NCBI GenBank assembly: GCA_947461435.1
Contig: CANHLE010000002.1
Span: 34,817-98,816 of the forward strand
DNA length: 64,000 bases
Origin: Paracoccaceae bacterium
GTDB taxonomy: Bacteria > Pseudomonadota > Alphaproteobacteria > Rhodobacterales > Rhodobacteraceae
Direction of reading: 5' to 3'
The notes beneath the pieces are model-generated. The model was not told where the DNA came from and did not search any database. It was given only the letters and a program-made list of their open reading frames with translations. This document shows, in pieces, positions 8,100-16,121 of the stretch (position 1 is the first letter of the stretch; each line of letters starts with the position of its first letter). A program made the translations under genes and the position numbers.

Positions 8100-8635
8100 G
8101 CAGGCCCTCTCCCGAAAATATAAACCGATCCGCGATCCATCCAGATCGGTTTCTGATCCGGGTCAACGATACCGCCAAGACGGCGCGCGATGGCATGCGA
8201 TGCCGCGTTATCGGCGTGCACTTCGGCGCGGGCGGACGTCAGGCCCAAGGATCCAAATGCCCAGTGATAGATTGCCGACGCGGCTTCGGTTGCAAGACCG
8301 CGACCTTCCGCTTCGGCCGTCCAAAGCGACCACGTCAACTCAACCTGCGCGCTTTCTTGCCATTGCATCGCGCCAAAATGGCCCAAGGGCTGACCCGTGG
8401 CGCGATCTTGCGCGATCAGACGACCAAAGCCACGCATGATCCAGTGTCCGAAGAACGATGCAAATTGCTCTGCCGCTTGGGGTTCTGCTTTAGGGCCGCC
8501 TGTGTAAACAGTTCGCGCCGAGGCACGGTAGTCACGAAATGAAGGCCAATCTGTCACCAAAGGCCCACGCAGGATTAACCGTTCTGTGTCCAGAACAGGC
8601 ATGCCAATCAAGTGCGGGCGCGTGGTTTGCGTCAT
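8096..8635 (-). CDS. GNAT N-acetyltransferase (first of three in tandem)
   Basis: 179 residues, the most diverged of the three. The acetyl-CoA loop is SLWTAEAEGRGLATEAASA and the C-terminal motif ARRLGGIVD. Its ATG overlaps the ffh stop (4 bases), so it is co-translated with the signal recognition particle protein. RimJ/RimL-like fold by pattern; no substrate evidence. Confidence 0.85.
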   Translation of the reverse strand: MTQTTRPHLIGMPVLDTERLILRGPLVTDWPSFRDYRASARTVYTGGPKAEPQAAEQFASFFGHWIMRGFGRLIAQDRATGQPLGHFGAMQWQESAQVELTWSLWTAEAEGRGLATEAASAIYHWAFGSLGLTSARAEVHADNAASHAIARRLGGIVDPDQKPIWMDRGSVYIFGRGPA

Positions 8636-10128
8636 TTCTTCTTCATCAGTCCCGAAAGTCCTGCCGGGAGTGTCAGCCCTCTGGGCATGCCGGGAAATCC
8701 GCCGCCCTGCGACAGGCCTTGCTGCATTCCTTTTGCGGCTTCAGCAAGTTCGGCCTGACTCATTTTCGATGGGTCGGGCATTCCACCCTTGCCCATCATC
8801 TGGCGGATGGCCTGTTTCATCATTCCGCCCTTGCCCATCTTTTTCATGACGTCCGCCATTTGCTTGTGCTGCTTCAGCAAGCGGTTCAACGCCGCCACAT
8901 CCAGCCCCGCACCTGCAGCAATCCGCTTTTTGCGGCTGGCCGCCAAAAGATCCGGATTGGCTCGTTCTTTCTTTGTCATCGAATTGATCAGGGCAATCTG
9001 GTGGTCGATCATCTTGTCGCTAAAACCGGCCGCCTCGACTTGCTTGGCCATGCCGCCCATACCCGGTAGCATCCCCATAAGGCCCTGCATGCCGCCCATC
9101 TTCTGCATCTGTTCCATCTGCAGACGCATGTCGTTCATGTTAAACAGACCTTTGGCAAAGCGCTTTGCCATGCGTTCTGCCTGCTCTACCTCAAAGGTTT
9201 CGCGGGCCTTTTCGACCAGCGCAACGATATCGCCCATACCAAGGATACGGCCCGCGACACGGTCCGCTTCGAAAGTCTCTAGCGCGTCCATCTTTTCGCC
9301 AAGACCAACGAATCGAATTGGTTTTCCGGTGACCGCCCGCATCGACAGCGCAGCGCCGCCGCGACCGTCACCGTCCATTCGCGTCAGGACAACGCCTGAG
9401 ATTCCGACCTTGCTGTCAAATTCTGTGGCCACGTTCACGGCATCTTGGCCAGTCAAACCATCAACGACCAACAAGGTTTCACGGGGCTGGGCGATGTCGC
9501 GGACAGCCTGAATTTCCTCCATCAGGATTTCGTCGATATGCAAACGGCCTGCAGTGTCGAAAAACACAACGTCGTAACCGCCCATTGCCGCTTGGGTCTT
9601 TGCACGCTTGGCGATCTGAACGGCCGTTTCACCCTTCACGATAGGAAGGCTATCCACGCCAATTTGGCCCGCCAGAATTGCCAACTGCTCCATCGCAGCG
9701 GGCCGGTTGGTGTCAAGCGATGCCAGCAGAACGCGCTTGCCGTTCTTTTCTTTCAACCGCTTCGCCAGTTTTGCCGTCGTCGTGGTTTTGCCCGACCCCT
9801 GCAAACCCACCATCAAAATGGCAGACGGCGGGTTGTCGATTTTAAGTGCGTCCGGCTCCCCTTCGCCGGCCAAGACCTTGATCAACTCATCATGTACGAT
9901 CTTGACGACTTGCTGGCCGGGCGTGACAGATTTTGTCACCGCCTGGCCAATTGCGCGTGTCTTGACGGCTTTGACAAAATCCCGGGCAACCGGCAGCGAA
10001 ACGTCGGCCTCAAGAAGCGCGACGCGCACTTCCCGCAGCGCGGCGTCGACGTCAGCTTCAGACAGCGCGCCGGCTTTGGTCAGTCGGTCAAAGACACCAC
10101 CAAGGCGTTCTGAAAGGCTCTCGAACAT
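8632..10128 (-). CDS. ffh: Signal recognition particle protein Ffh
   Basis: 498 residues. SRP54 homologue that binds 4.5S RNA and signal sequences and delivers ribosomes to FtsY at the membrane. The helical N domain comes first, then the GTPase with GLQGSGKTTTTAKLA (P-loop, near residue 110), DTAGRLHID (G3), and the methionine-rich M domain at the C-terminus (many MGGMQGLMGMLPGMGG-type stretches). The gene heads a long co-directional run of translation-related genes; a promoter-like sequence lies about 160 bases upstream. Confidence 0.97.
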   Translation of the reverse strand: MFESLSERLGGVFDRLTKAGALSEADVDAALREVRVALLEADVSLPVARDFVKAVKTRAIGQAVTKSVTPGQQVVKIVHDELIKVLAGEGEPDALKIDNPPSAILMVGLQGSGKTTTTAKLAKRLKEKNGKRVLLASLDTNRPAAMEQLAILAGQIGVDSLPIVKGETAVQIAKRAKTQAAMGGYDVVFFDTAGRLHIDEILMEEIQAVRDIAQPRETLLVVDGLTGQDAVNVATEFDSKVGISGVVLTRMDGDGRGGAALSMRAVTGKPIRFVGLGEKMDALETFEADRVAGRILGMGDIVALVEKARETFEVEQAERMAKRFAKGLFNMNDMRLQMEQMQKMGGMQGLMGMLPGMGGMAKQVEAAGFSDKMIDHQIALINSMTKKERANPDLLAASRKKRIAAGAGLDVAALNRLLKQHKQMADVMKKMGKGGMMKQAIRQMMGKGGMPDPSKMSQAELAEAAKGMQQGLSQGGGFPGMPRGLTLPAGLSGLMKKK

Positions 10129-10568
10129 TGCGCGCTCCTATCGTTTACTTTTGGTCCCCATTTCGGAACCGGCGGGGCTTTCTAAACGGCAATGCAGAAC
10201 AACACCTGTGGGCGCAACGCGCTGACAGGTGGCGATCCCGGCATATGCCAAGGGACCGGAAGCTTTGGGCCTCCGGGGAATTGGGCGGGCGATACGCCTA
10301 AACCATCTGCATGTCAATGCAGGCGCGCCCAAGACCGCTGTGTCAGCCAAGAAAATCAAGGAGACGTCCCGAAGATTTAAGGAACGAGATGAACACATCG
10401 GCATGGCGATGCATTGGGAAGATGAGGTTTTTGGCTTTCAGGCGAAGGTTATGATCGTAGGTCGCTGAGTGCACCGATCACGGGACCCATTCGAAGTTTT
10501 GGTTCTTCTCTTGCACAAATCGCCATCTTAGGCTTGGTCTTTTCTGCGACCGGGGACAGGAGCGTGCG
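10129..10568. other. 440-base intergenic region between ffh and a LysR gene
   Basis: Divergent gap. It contains a good promoter candidate for ffh and the ribosome binding site AGGAG of the LysR gene at about 10557. Two overlapping ORFs on opposite strands (about 80-88 codons) are present, but neither has a convincing ribosome binding site or recognisable sequence. I find no RNA gene. Confidence 0.5.
10289..10317 (-). promoter_or_regulatory. Candidate promoter of the ffh operon
   Basis: Perfect -35 TTGACA, 17-base spacer, TATCGC on the minus strand, giving a leader of about 155 bases before ffh. Confidence 0.5.
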
Positions 10569-11450
10569 ATGGACAATTGGGACGAAATTCGAACCGCCTT
10601 TCAAGTGGCTCGCATGGGCACGGTATCCGGCGCAGCGGACATACTGGGGGTTCACCATGCCACCGTGATTCGCCACATCGACTCCCTCGAAAAACGCTTG
10701 GGGGCAAAACTGTTTCAGCGACATGCGCGTGGTTATACGCCGACCGAAGCCGGGCGCGATCTGATGGCCGTGGCCCAGACAACGGAGGAACAGTTCGGCC
10801 AATTGTCCAGCCGTATCAAGGGGCAGGGAGAAGTTGTCGCTGGGGAATTGGTTGTGACCTCTATCACGGGGATAGGTGAGATCCTTCTGCCAGTCTTTGC
10901 CTCGTATCAGGCGGCGCATCCCGATGTTGTGATCCGGTTTTTGACAGACATGCGGCTGTTTCGCCTAGACTACGGAGAGGCACATGTAGCGATCCGGGCG
11001 GGTGCCGCCCCACAAGAGCCAGACAATGTTGTGCAACCGCTGGTTACTTTGCGGGCGGGACTTTTCGCAAGCAAGGGATACGCAGACAAGTACGGGCTTC
11101 CCAAAGGGCCCGAAGAGTTCGCCCATCATCGCTTTATCGGCCCAGATGGGGCCGAGCCGCGCGCCCCTTTTTACAAATGGATGCGCGACAATGTTCCCGC
11201 CGAGGCAATAACTTTTCGGGTAACTGAACCAGCAGCAACCGAGGCCGCTTTGAAGGCGGGCTTGGGGATCGGATTTCACATGCTCCGAATGGCCGAAGCA
11301 GACGACACATTGATCGAAGTCATGCCGTCCTTGCCGGAATGGGACAGTAGGCTGTGGATCGTAACCCATGTTGACTTGCACCGAACCTTGAAAGTGCAGA
11401 GCTTTCTCGCCGAGTTGAAAGCAGCGGCCGCTTTATGGGGTTCTTGTTGA
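10569..11450 (+). CDS. LysR-family transcriptional regulator
   Basis: 293 residues. The N-terminal winged helix-turn-helix spans about residues 5-62 (IRTAFQVARMGTVSGAADILGVHHATVIRHIDSLEKRLG), followed by the substrate-binding domain (VVTSITGIGEILLPVFASYQAAHPDVVIRF). AGGAG precedes the ATG. It overlaps the EamA transporter gene by 16 bases in the same direction, so it probably regulates that exporter or is simply co-transcribed with it. The effector is unknown. Confidence 0.88.
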   Translation: MDNWDEIRTAFQVARMGTVSGAADILGVHHATVIRHIDSLEKRLGAKLFQRHARGYTPTEAGRDLMAVAQTTEEQFGQLSSRIKGQGEVVAGELVVTSITGIGEILLPVFASYQAAHPDVVIRFLTDMRLFRLDYGEAHVAIRAGAAPQEPDNVVQPLVTLRAGLFASKGYADKYGLPKGPEEFAHHRFIGPDGAEPRAPFYKWMRDNVPAEAITFRVTEPAATEAALKAGLGIGFHMLRMAEADDTLIEVMPSLPEWDSRLWIVTHVDLHRTLKVQSFLAELKAAAALWGSC

Positions 11451-12340
11451 AAACCTTCAAGATTTTCACAGAGCCTCAACGTGGGCATTTGGCGATGTTT
11501 GCCTTTTCCGCCCTCGTTGCCGGTTCTTTCTCGCTGGGTCATTTGGCCAGCCCGTTTATTGCGCCAGAGGCGATGACCGTGGGACGGTTTATCTTGTCGG
11601 CTGTGCTGGTTGGCGCCGCTGCAGCCTTGACCAAAGGCATTCAACGAAGGGCGCTGGCCGCGCCGTGGCGCTACTGCGTTCTGGGCGCATTGATGGGGAT
11701 CTATTTCGTGCTGATGTTCGAAGGATTGAAGACGGCACAGGCCGTGTCAATGTCGGCAGTGTATACTCTCACGCCAGTCATGTCGGCCGGATTCGGGTGG
11801 ATATTGATGCGCCAAAGAGTGACGGGGAGGATGGCGCTTGCCTTGGGTCTGGGTGCGGCCGGGGCGCTTTGGGTTATTTTCCGCGCCGATATAGCGGCCC
11901 TTTTGGCGTGGAATTTGGGGTATGGAGAAAAACTGTTCTTCTTTGGATGCGTGGCCCACGCCCTATATACCCCCTTGGTACGCCGGCTGAACCGAGGCGA
12001 AGCAGCCATGGTCTTTGCCTCAGGAACAATGGCTGGCGGCGCGCTCACTGTGGCCGCATGGGGATGGAAAGACCTTCTGACAACAAGTTGGACCAGTTTA
12101 CCGGTGATTGTCTGGATCTGCCTGATCTATGTCGCGGTGGCGGCAACCGGTGTGACTTTTGTCTTGCTCCAATTTGCCAGTCTGCGTCTGCCTGCGGCAA
12201 AGGTGATGGCTTATACCTATCTGGTGCCCTCATGGGTGATCCTTTGGGAGATCGGATTGGGCAAAGGCGGGCCATCGACAGCTGTTCTTGGCGGCGTGGT
12301 TGTGACGGTACTGGCGCTTTGGCTTTTGCTGAAGGAGTAG
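11435..12340 (+). CDS. EamA/DMT-family transporter
   Basis: 301 residues with about ten hydrophobic helices in two repeats, the drug/metabolite transporter layout; examples are LAMFAFSALVAGSFSLGHLA and VMAYTYLVPSWVILWEIGLG. Probable exporter of a small metabolite in the inner membrane. The start at 11435 lies inside the LysR gene without a clear ribosome binding site; an in-frame ATG at 11495 is an alternative. The substrate cannot be inferred. Confidence 0.85.
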   Translation: MGFLLKTFKIFTEPQRGHLAMFAFSALVAGSFSLGHLASPFIAPEAMTVGRFILSAVLVGAAAALTKGIQRRALAAPWRYCVLGALMGIYFVLMFEGLKTAQAVSMSAVYTLTPVMSAGFGWILMRQRVTGRMALALGLGAAGALWVIFRADIAALLAWNLGYGEKLFFFGCVAHALYTPLVRRLNRGEAAMVFASGTMAGGALTVAAWGWKDLLTTSWTSLPVIVWICLIYVAVAATGVTFVLLQFASLRLPAAKVMAYTYLVPSWVILWEIGLGKGGPSTAVLGGVVVTVLALWLLLKE

Positions 12341-12410
12341 CGCAAAATGGTGTTCACGCGCAGCCCTTCGTAACAAAATAACGGGCCCAGACATCCGTTT
12401 TTACAAACAA

Positions 12411-12438
12411 GAACGGCCACTTTTCCAAGCAGCCGTTC
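12411..12438. terminator. Bidirectional terminator between the EamA gene and frcA
   Basis: 7-bp inverted repeat GAACGGC/GCCGTTC with a 14-base loop between convergent genes, followed by CTTTT on the plus strand and a TTGTTTGTAAAA run on the minus strand. Confidence 0.6.
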
Positions 12439-12454
12439 CTTTTGATCGTGCGGA

Positions 12455-13240
12455 TTACGCCGGTTCGGTCACACCCTCAGGCAGCTTGGCCCCTGTCATG
12501 AAAGCCACGGCATCCGACATTGAATAGTCCTGCGGCTTGATAACACACAGGCGTCTGCCCAAACGGTGGATATGAATCCGGTCCGCCACTTCGAATACGT
12601 GCGGCATGTTATGGCTGATCAGGATGATCGGAATTCCGCGCGCCCGAAGGTCACGTATCAATTCCAGAACCAACCGCGATTCCTTGACCCCCAAGGCGGC
12701 CGTCGGCTCGTCCAGGATAACAACCTTGGATCCAAACGCCGCAGCACGTGCCACCGCTACCCCTTGCCGTTGGCCACCAGACAACGTTTCAACCGCTTGG
12801 TTGATGTTCTGAATGGTCATAAGTCCAAGTTCAGACAACTTTTCGCGGGCAAACTTCTCCATCCGCGGACGATCCATTTGCCGAAATACCGACCCCATTA
12901 TGCCCGGTTTGCGCCACTCGCGGCCCAAAAACATATTGTCAGCAATCGACAAAGCCGGCGACATGGCAAGGTTTTGATAAACGGTTTCAATTCCCAAGGC
13001 CCGGGCATCATCGGGGCTGCGAAACTGCACAGCTTTGCCATCCAAAAGAATCTCGCCGTGGTCTGGGGTCACAGCCCCCGACAGCGCCTTGATCAGCGTG
13101 GATTTGCCCGCTCCGTTATCACCAATCACGGCGCAAATCTCTCCGGGCATCAGCTCAAAGTCTGCGCCATTCATCGCGACAACGGTTCCGTAACGCTTCA
13201 TCAGCCCTTTGGCTTGAAAAATGGGTTGAACTGCACTCAT
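12455..13240 (-). CDS. frcA: Sugar ABC transporter ATP-binding protein (FrcA-like)
   Basis: 261 residues from ATG 13240, which overlaps the permease stop by 4 bases (ATGA); longer upstream starts fall inside the permease. Walker A GDNGAGKS, signature LSGGQRQG and Walker B VVILDEPTAALG are complete. It is a single nucleotide-binding domain, as in Sinorhizobium FrcA, unlike the double-domain RbsA. It energises uptake by FrcBC. No fructokinase (frcK) follows; the next gene is convergent. The fructose assignment is by similarity to the Frc family; other hexoses or pentoses are possible. Confidence 0.8.
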   Translation of the reverse strand: MSAVQPIFQAKGLMKRYGTVVAMNGADFELMPGEICAVIGDNGAGKSTLIKALSGAVTPDHGEILLDGKAVQFRSPDDARALGIETVYQNLAMSPALSIADNMFLGREWRKPGIMGSVFRQMDRPRMEKFAREKLSELGLMTIQNINQAVETLSGGQRQGVAVARAAAFGSKVVILDEPTAALGVKESRLVLELIRDLRARGIPIILISHNMPHVFEVADRIHIHRLGRRLCVIKPQDYSMSDAVAFMTGAKLPEGVTEPA

Positions 13241-14316
13241 TGCGATGCCCTCCGCAGCCATTGATCCAAAGCAACGGCGATGATCACCAAGCAGCCAGCA
13301 GCGAACATCTGCCAATAGTCGTCCACGCCGGCCAAAGACAGGCCAGTGTTGAAAACCCCCACGATGAAAGCCCCCAGAACGGATCCGATAATTGATCCGC
13401 GCCCCCCGAAAAGCGAGGTGCCGCCAATCACCACAGCCGTGATAGAGCCAAGGTTGACCGTATCAAAAGCAATGGGAGAGACAGAGCCCACCCTGCCAAT
13501 TGCAATCCAAGCCGCAAATCCGCAGATCAGCCCCGCGACAGTATAAACTGAGATCAGCGTGCGCCCGACATTTATGCCAGACAACATGGCCGCGTCAGGA
13601 TCGTCACCGATGGCATGAACGTGGCGGCCCCAAGCGGTGTGGTTCAGAACATACCACAAAATAGCAGCCAGAAGGATCAAGGTAATTCCGCCATAGGTGA
13701 TCGAAGCCCCACCGACGTTGTAGCCTTGTCCGAACCATAACAGGCCCGAAGCCTTTTCTTCGATGTCGGCATTTCGGATGGATTCCGACTGGGAATACCA
13801 AAGCTTTAGGGCGTTGAAGATCGAGAGAGTTCCCAAAGTCACAATGAAAGGCGGCAATTTGACTTTTGCCACCAAAATCCCATTCAGCCAGCCCATAAGG
13901 CCACCGAAGAAGACCCCGATCAGAACCGCCAAAAGCACCGGCACACCCGAGAAAACCGCGATGTTTCCCATGATCAAGGAAGAAATCACCAGGATTGCCC
14001 CGACGGACAAGTCGATTCCCGCCGTCAAGATGACAAGGGTCTGTGCCAACGCAATAAAGCCGGTGACTGTCACTTGCTTCAGGATGGTCGACAAGGCGCC
14101 CATACCCAAGAAGCGCGGAGCGATAATGGAAAACGCGGCGATCGAAATCAGCAGAACGAGGGCAGGAATAAGTGTCGGGCTGTTGCGCAAGTAGCCGCGT
14201 GCGATGTGCAGCAGCGTCTTGTCGTCCCTGTCAAAACTTGCAACCGCCGTATCGGCCTTGGCCAGCGTCGCCTCGTAGTCGGAAATGGTTTTGGTTGGTG
14301 CTTCGTCCGCGCTCAT
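13237..14316 (-). CDS. frcC: Sugar ABC transporter permease (FrcC-like)
   Basis: 359 residues, BPD_transp_2 (RbsC-like) family with eight to ten membrane segments and the typical LTAGIDLSVGAILVISSLIMG and GGTSLFGGRGSIIGSVLGA signatures. The cytoplasmic N-terminal extension of about 50 residues before the first helix is usual for FrcC. GGGGGGAAAGCG precedes the ATG. A hairpin separates it from the binding-protein gene. Confidence 0.85.
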   Translation of the reverse strand: MSADEAPTKTISDYEATLAKADTAVASFDRDDKTLLHIARGYLRNSPTLIPALVLLISIAAFSIIAPRFLGMGALSTILKQVTVTGFIALAQTLVILTAGIDLSVGAILVISSLIMGNIAVFSGVPVLLAVLIGVFFGGLMGWLNGILVAKVKLPPFIVTLGTLSIFNALKLWYSQSESIRNADIEEKASGLLWFGQGYNVGGASITYGGITLILLAAILWYVLNHTAWGRHVHAIGDDPDAAMLSGINVGRTLISVYTVAGLICGFAAWIAIGRVGSVSPIAFDTVNLGSITAVVIGGTSLFGGRGSIIGSVLGAFIVGVFNTGLSLAGVDDYWQMFAAGCLVIIAVALDQWLRRASQ

Positions 14317-14375
14317 CGCTTCGCTTTCCCCCCGGTTAAGTTCTTCCGAAATCCAGATCGAATTTCCTCTAAGAA

Positions 14376-14401
14376 GAAGGGCGACTGTAAAGCCGCCCTT
14401 C
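14376..14401 (-). promoter_or_regulatory. Intercistronic hairpin between frcB and frcC
   Basis: 8-bp perfect inverted repeat GAAGGGCG/CGCCCTTC, 10-base loop, then TTCTT on the minus strand. Such hairpins after binding-protein genes commonly stabilise the upstream mRNA or terminate partially, so the binding protein is made in excess. Confidence 0.6.
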
Positions 14402-14429
14402 CAACAATCAAGTCACTCCTTCGGGCAGA

Positions 14430-15446
14430 TTAACCCCAGCAGAGTTCGGTGCCTTTGGTGCTGTCGATGGACTCGACGCCGTCAACTGGCTGGTCGGTCA
14501 CAAGGTTCACACCGGTGTTGAAGAACGACAGTCCCTCGGAGGCCGCAGGCTTCGTGCCGTCCTTGGCATACGCTACGATTGCCTCAATGCCCTTGGAGGC
14601 CATCAACAGCGGGTATTGCTGCGATGTTGCGCCGATGACGCCCGACTTAACCGACGCGATGCCTGGGCAGCCGCCGTCAACCGAAACGATGATCGCTTGA
14701 CCTTCTTTGCCCGCAGCTTTCAAAGCCTGGAAGGCGCCTTCAGCAGCAGGTTCGTTGATCGTGTAGACCACATTGATGTCTGGATCTTTTGCCAGCAGCG
14801 TTTCCATCGCGCGCAGACCGCCCTCTGGGTTAGCATCCGACGATTCGTGGCCGATAACGCGAGCGTCCGTTTCCGAACCCATCACGGTCAAATCGGGAAC
14901 TTCGATGCCGAAGCCAACCAAAAAGCCCGTGTCCCGAGCGACGTCAACCGAGATGTTGTCCTTGTTGATGTCGAGCATGGCGATCTTGGCCGATGCAACG
15001 CCATCAGCGCCCAGCTTGCCAGCAGCCCACTTGCCGATACGCAGACCAGCTTCGAAGTTGTCGGTTGCGAAGGTCATGTCTTGTGCTTCCGGATCCGCAA
15101 TCGGGGTGTCCAGAGCGATGACCAAGATGCCAGCTGCACGGGCTTCTTTCAGGGCAGGAATAACCGAATCGTTCGATGCGGTGATCAGGATACCCTTGGC
15201 GCCAGCAGCGACGCAGTTTTCGATTGCAGTGATCTGCGGCGCAGCGTCGCCGTCTTTTTCGCCAGCGTAAGCTTGGAAATCAAGGCCAGCAGCAGTTGCA
15301 GCAGCCTCAGCGCCCTCTTTCATTTTCACGAAGAAGGGGTTGGTGTTGTTCTTGGTGATCAGGCAAGCCAGATCAGCCGCAGAGGCCGAACCCGCCATCA
15401 TCGCCAGAGCCGCTGCGCCCAAAAGCGCGGTGGTTTTGAATTTCAT
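14430..15446 (-). CDS. frcB: Sugar ABC transporter substrate-binding protein (FrcB-like)
   Basis: 338 residues. Signal peptide MKFKTTALLGAAALAMMAGS, cleaved after about residue 23 (SASA|ADLAC). The type-I periplasmic binding protein pattern follows: ITKNNTNPFFVKMKEGAE, ILITASNDSVIPALKEA and VVYTINEPAAEGAFQAL. It binds the sugar in the periplasm and presents it to FrcC. GGGAGG lies before the ATG. It is the first gene of the transporter operon and divergent from the RbsD/FucU and ROK genes, as in the fructose-type frc loci of rhizobia. Confidence 0.85.
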   Translation of the reverse strand: MKFKTTALLGAAALAMMAGSASAADLACLITKNNTNPFFVKMKEGAEAAATAAGLDFQAYAGEKDGDAAPQITAIENCVAAGAKGILITASNDSVIPALKEARAAGILVIALDTPIADPEAQDMTFATDNFEAGLRIGKWAAGKLGADGVASAKIAMLDINKDNISVDVARDTGFLVGFGIEVPDLTVMGSETDARVIGHESSDANPEGGLRAMETLLAKDPDINVVYTINEPAAEGAFQALKAAGKEGQAIIVSVDGGCPGIASVKSGVIGATSQQYPLLMASKGIEAIVAYAKDGTKPAASEGLSFFNTGVNLVTDQPVDGVESIDSTKGTELCWG

Positions 15447-15558
15447 GGTATCCTCCCAAGGAAGGGCCCTTGGCCCCCAAGTTTCGCGTTTCGGCGCCGA
15501 CTGTTTGCCGGCGTCGAGAGGACTTTGGACTGATTCCCATCTTTACGTCAAGTTAAAT

Positions 15559-15583
15559 AAATCATTGTGATTTAATATTGACA
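15559..15583. promoter_or_regulatory. Operator-like repeat and promoter in the divergent frcB / RbsD region
   Basis: Inverted repeat AAATCA-TTG-TGATTT (15559-15573) in an AT-rich patch within an otherwise GC-rich gap, followed by a perfect TTGACA (15578-15583) that could be the -35 of the plus-strand RbsD gene (a weak CAGTCT -10 lies 17 bases on). A likely site for the ROK repressor; inference only. Confidence 0.4.
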
Positions 15584-15666
15584 GGGAGCGATTCCGCCCT
15601 CAGTCTTTGGAAGAAGTGGGTCCGGCGAAAGTCGGGTCCAAGGGGACCTGACCTTAGGAAACGACG

Positions 15667-16095
15667 ATGTTGATTGGCATACCACCCTTGCTGGGGCCCG
15701 AACTACTGGCGACGTTGCGCGCCATGGGCCATGGCGATGAAATTGCCATCGTCGACGGGAACTATCCGGCTCAAGAACATGCACGACGCTTGATTCGTGC
15801 TGATGGGCACGGACTTTTGGCCGTAGCAGAAGCGATTTTGACCGTCTTGCCAATTGATCGCGCCGTTCCGCAGGCGATCTTTCGCGCTGCGCTGAACAAT
15901 GATACTGCCCAATCCGCCAGAATTCATCACGACATCGATGCGCTGTGCAAAAGATTTGCCCCTGACGTCAGCGTGACAGCGTTGGACGGCGCAAGTCTGT
16001 ATCCACGTGTTCGGGCATCCCATACGATTGTTGCGACCTCTGAGCAGGCGCTTTTTGCGAATATGATTCTACGCAAAGGCGTCATCAGTTCTTAG
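15667..16095 (+). CDS. RbsD/FucU-family sugar mutarotase-like protein
   Basis: 142 residues. RbsD/FucU proteins interconvert anomers or pyranose/furanose forms of ribose or fucose in the cytoplasm. The family's N-terminal signature LRAMGHGDEIAIVDGNYP with its conserved His and Asp is clear. Next to an Frc-type transporter it may speed conversion of the imported anomer to that used by the kinase. It starts after TTAGGAAACGACG and is 26 bases upstream of the ROK gene. Confidence 0.85.
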   Translation: MLIGIPPLLGPELLATLRAMGHGDEIAIVDGNYPAQEHARRLIRADGHGLLAVAEAILTVLPIDRAVPQAIFRAALNNDTAQSARIHHDIDALCKRFAPDVSVTALDGASLYPRVRASHTIVATSEQALFANMILRKGVISS

Positions 16096-16121
16096 CAACT
16101 AAAAGGAGTTCGAAGCGCCCG

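Noticed and set aside
10138..10468. Opposing ORFs of about 80-88 codons between ffh and the LysR gene
   Set aside because: No recognisable sequence or good ribosome binding site, and the minus-strand one covers the ffh promoter candidate.
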